In this document: positions 31,224 through 32,704 of the stretch, piece after piece
Position numbering within the stretch: the first letter of the stretch is position 1
Layout: each line of letters starts with the position of its first letter
Source of the DNA: Nitriliruptorales bacterium
GTDB taxonomy: Bacteria > Actinomycetota > Nitriliruptoria > Euzebyales > JAHELV01
Direction of reading: 5' to 3'
Length of the DNA: 32,704 nucleotides
Assembly: GCA_024644015.1 (NCBI GenBank)
Contig: JAHELV010000015.1
Coordinates: 1 to 32,704 of the forward strand
Made by a program: the position numbers and the translations under genes
The notes under the pieces: model-generated
The model's input: the letters and a program-made list of their open reading frames with translations, nothing else
Told to the model about the DNA's origin: nothing
The model's database searches: none

Positions 31224-31712
31224 TCAGTCCAGGTCGGCGCAGGCGATCTTCGCCCCCGTCGGGGCGTGGATGACCACCGAAACAGCGTCGTCGCCGGCGC
31301 GGGCGTCGACGACGGTCTTCGCCGTGGCCTCGCCGTCCTCGTCGGCGGTGAACGGACCCGGCCAGATCTCTGACTTGCCATCGACCTGGGGTGCGCTGGG
31401 CACGACCTGTTCGAACTGGTAGTGCCCGCCAGCATCTCCGTCGTCGCAGCGCTGCTTGTGCACGTGCGACCCGTACACCTCTCCGGGGTCGAGTCCCTTG
31501 ACCTTCACGGTCACGGTGGTCTTGTCCTCGGTGCGCTTCATCCTGGCGGACCCGCTGATGTCGGTGTATGGGCCGCCGGGATCGAATGCGCTGAACGTTC
31601 CCGTCGTGGCCAGCGAGCCCTCGGCTGCCACCGGGGTGGCGAGCAGGGCCATCAGGAGCAACGCCGTCGCCCCGACTGCCATCTTCAACGTCATGCTGTG
31701 TCGCCTCACCAT
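31224..31712 (-). CDS. secreted Cu/Zn superoxide dismutase-like protein
   Basis: A 162-residue exported protein. The signal peptide (basic start, hydrophobic 11-28) ends near PVAA (27-30). The SOD fold is recognisable: GSHVHKQRC (81-89) provides the copper-type His83 and His85 and the disulfide Cys89; GGHYQF (95-100) provides the bridging-type His97; VVIHAPTGAKIACADLD (146-162) provides His149 and Cys158. The zinc-loop His-His-Asp are absent and the catalytic Arg is Lys155. It may bind copper only, or may not act as a dismutase. GGAGG four bases before the ATG at 31712 supports the start; an ATG six codons later is possible. Confidence 0.78.
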   Translation of the reverse strand: MVRRHSMTLKMAVGATALLLMALLATPVAAEGSLATTGTFSAFDPGGPYTDISGSARMKRTEDKTTVTVKVKGLDPGEVYGSHVHKQRCDDGDAGGHYQFEQVVPSAPQVDGKSEIWPGPFTADEDGEATAKTVVDARAGDDAVSVVIHAPTGAKIACADLD

Positions 31713-32096
31713 CGCGCCTCCGTGGTCGCTCAGCCGTCATCGTGAACAGGCGTAGGACTCGCCCGGAGTGATCCCAAGCTCGCGCCGCCGGGTTTCCCGC
31801 CTTCAAGTCACGCGGTCCCGCTCGGATCAGGGGGTGTGGACTTTCTGGCCGCCTGCTGGCACGGAACCTACGACGTCGCAAGGAGCGTGTCGAATCAGCG
31901 GGCGAGGCGACTGCAGACATTCGAAGGGCAACTAGATACGCACCCTCCGTGAGGACCAGAGCGATACCCATATGTGTTCATGAATGACTAGGTGTTGACG
32001 CGTCCACGTCTGGGACATCGGGGAATCCGGCGGATCCCAAGCTGCTCGGCTCGCGTCCTGGTCTTCATGCACTCGTGCCGGGCTGGCCGGGCCCGC
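31713..32096. other. 384-base intergenic region, nothing identified
   Basis: No frame here resembles a protein and no strong hairpin or repeat was found. The SOD-like gene and the downstream lipoprotein gene are both on the minus strand, so it holds the promoter of the former and the end of the latter's transcript. TTGACG at 31995-32000 (plus strand) has no convincing -10 partner. Confidence 0.4.
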
Positions 32097-32633
32097 TCAG
32101 GTGAACTGGAACCTCATCGTCGTGGCGCGGTCGCCCTCGTACGTCACGACACACGTGTCGCCATCGTCGGTCAGGGCGTAGACGACCTCGCCGCCCTCGG
32201 CCGACGACGGCTCGCCGAGCGCCTGCTCGATGTCGGCACGGGACGCCCCCACGCCGACCGGCAGGTTCGTGACATACGCGTCGCTGCTGATGACGAGCTC
32301 CGAGATGAACGACCGTTGTGGCCGTTCGATCTCGTTGACGACGATCTCCAGGCCGTCGTACTGCATGGTTGTGATCATGCCGGGCTGCTCGCCGTCCGGT
32401 GTCTCACGGGTTTCACTGCTGTCGGGTTGGCCCAGCGCGTCGATCACGTCGTCGGTGTCGAGTCCGAGGATGGCCAGCGAGTCCGGGTCCAGCAACTGCC
32501 GCAACGACACCTGACCGCCCTGTACCGGCCGCAACGACGACGGCAGGAGCTCCGCGCAACCGGCGAGCAGCAGCGCCGCGAGGGCGAGCGCACACGCGGT
32601 CCGGCCGGGTCGCCCGATTCGGGTCGACGTCAT
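32097..32633 (-). CDS. lipoprotein with two SmpA/OmlA-like repeats
   Basis: A 178-residue predicted lipoprotein with lipobox LLLAGC and lipidated Cys26. The exported part looks like two copies of a small alpha-beta unit. The first has LGLDTDDVIDALGQPDSSET (55-74) with YDGLEIVVNE; the second has GVGASRADIEQALGEPSSAE with VVYALTDDGDTCVVTYEGD. The pattern of an acidic helix followed by LGxP and paired strands is that of SmpA/OmlA-type (BLIP-like) domains, which usually bind other proteins. AGGAGGGG before the ATG at 32633 is a strong binding site. The binding partner is unknown. Confidence 0.72.
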   Translation of the reverse strand: MTSTRIGRPGRTACALALAALLLAGCAELLPSSLRPVQGGQVSLRQLLDPDSLAILGLDTDDVIDALGQPDSSETRETPDGEQPGMITTMQYDGLEIVVNEIERPQRSFISELVISSDAYVTNLPVGVGASRADIEQALGEPSSAEGGEVVYALTDDGDTCVVTYEGDRATTMRFQFT

Positions 32634-32704
32634 GACCCCTCCTGCAGCAGGTCGATACGGAAGCCGTCGTGGAACGCCCCCGTCTCAGCTCAATGGCGGC
32701 ACAT

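Noticed and set aside
31048-31971. 307-codon minus-strand frame overlapping the SOD-like gene
   Set aside because: Arg-rich shadow without motifs; the SOD-like gene has a signal peptide, metal histidines and a ribosome binding site in another frame.
31994-32030. TTGACG as a plus-strand promoter
   Set aside because: No matching -10 box at normal spacing and no plus-strand gene downstream.

Overview
The window is strongly GC-rich, densely coded DNA with many GTG starts, four-base or one-base stop/start overlaps, and gene families typical of Actinomycetota (DUF1622, DUF3179, DUF4242, BTAD-type regulators, zinc-binding anti-sigma factors, a second-type nuo cluster). A high-GC actinobacterium, possibly a deep branch such as Nitriliruptoria/Euzebyales, fits best; the genus cannot be fixed from the sequence. 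No rRNA, tRNA, CRISPR array, insertion sequence or phage gene was seen.

Layout. 279-2970: small accessory genes. These are a DUF1622 membrane protein, an alpha/beta hydrolase-TetR operon with a promoter and palindrome, a fragment of a BTAD regulator, a frameshifted DUF4242 gene and a small acidic protein. 3071-4813: hoxX, a hydrogenase CO-ligand maturation enzyme without hydrogenase genes nearby. 4965-6565: an operon of two homologous membrane proteins of unknown function. 6782-8681: a cold-shock protein divergent from a DEAD-box helicase. 8855-11604: two flavoprotein oxidoreductases. 11759-14215: a DUF3179 lipoprotein and an ECF sigma factor with two related anti-sigma genes, one coupled downstream and one divergent. 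14245-16909: a lipoprotein overlapping a short acyl-CoA dehydrogenase-like gene, and a DUF1269 protein.

16943-21568 is a homogentisate catabolism locus: a divergent LysR regulator, hmgA, a 35-bp tandem repeat array, an unrecognised gene and fahA. The unrecognised gene sits where the maleylacetoacetate isomerase would be expected.

22239-30817 (minus strand) is a tightly packed complex I-like operon: arsR-nuoA-nuoB/D-like-nuoH-nuoJ-nuoK-nuoL-nuoM-nuoN. It encodes the membrane arm, but the electron-input genes nuoC, E, F, G and I are absent. The only NuoB-like protein has none of the cluster-ligating cysteines, and NuoN and NuoM carry substitutions at key proton-channel positions. It resembles the second, incomplete nuo cluster known from streptomycetes. 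It is the strongest candidate here for an under-described system: a proton/ion-translocating membrane complex with unknown electron or conformational input, apparently under an ArsR-type repressor.

30876-32633: a decayed choice-of-anchor B (LVIVD) gene, a strong hairpin terminator, a Cu/Zn-SOD-like secreted protein lacking the zinc loop, and an SmpA-like lipoprotein.
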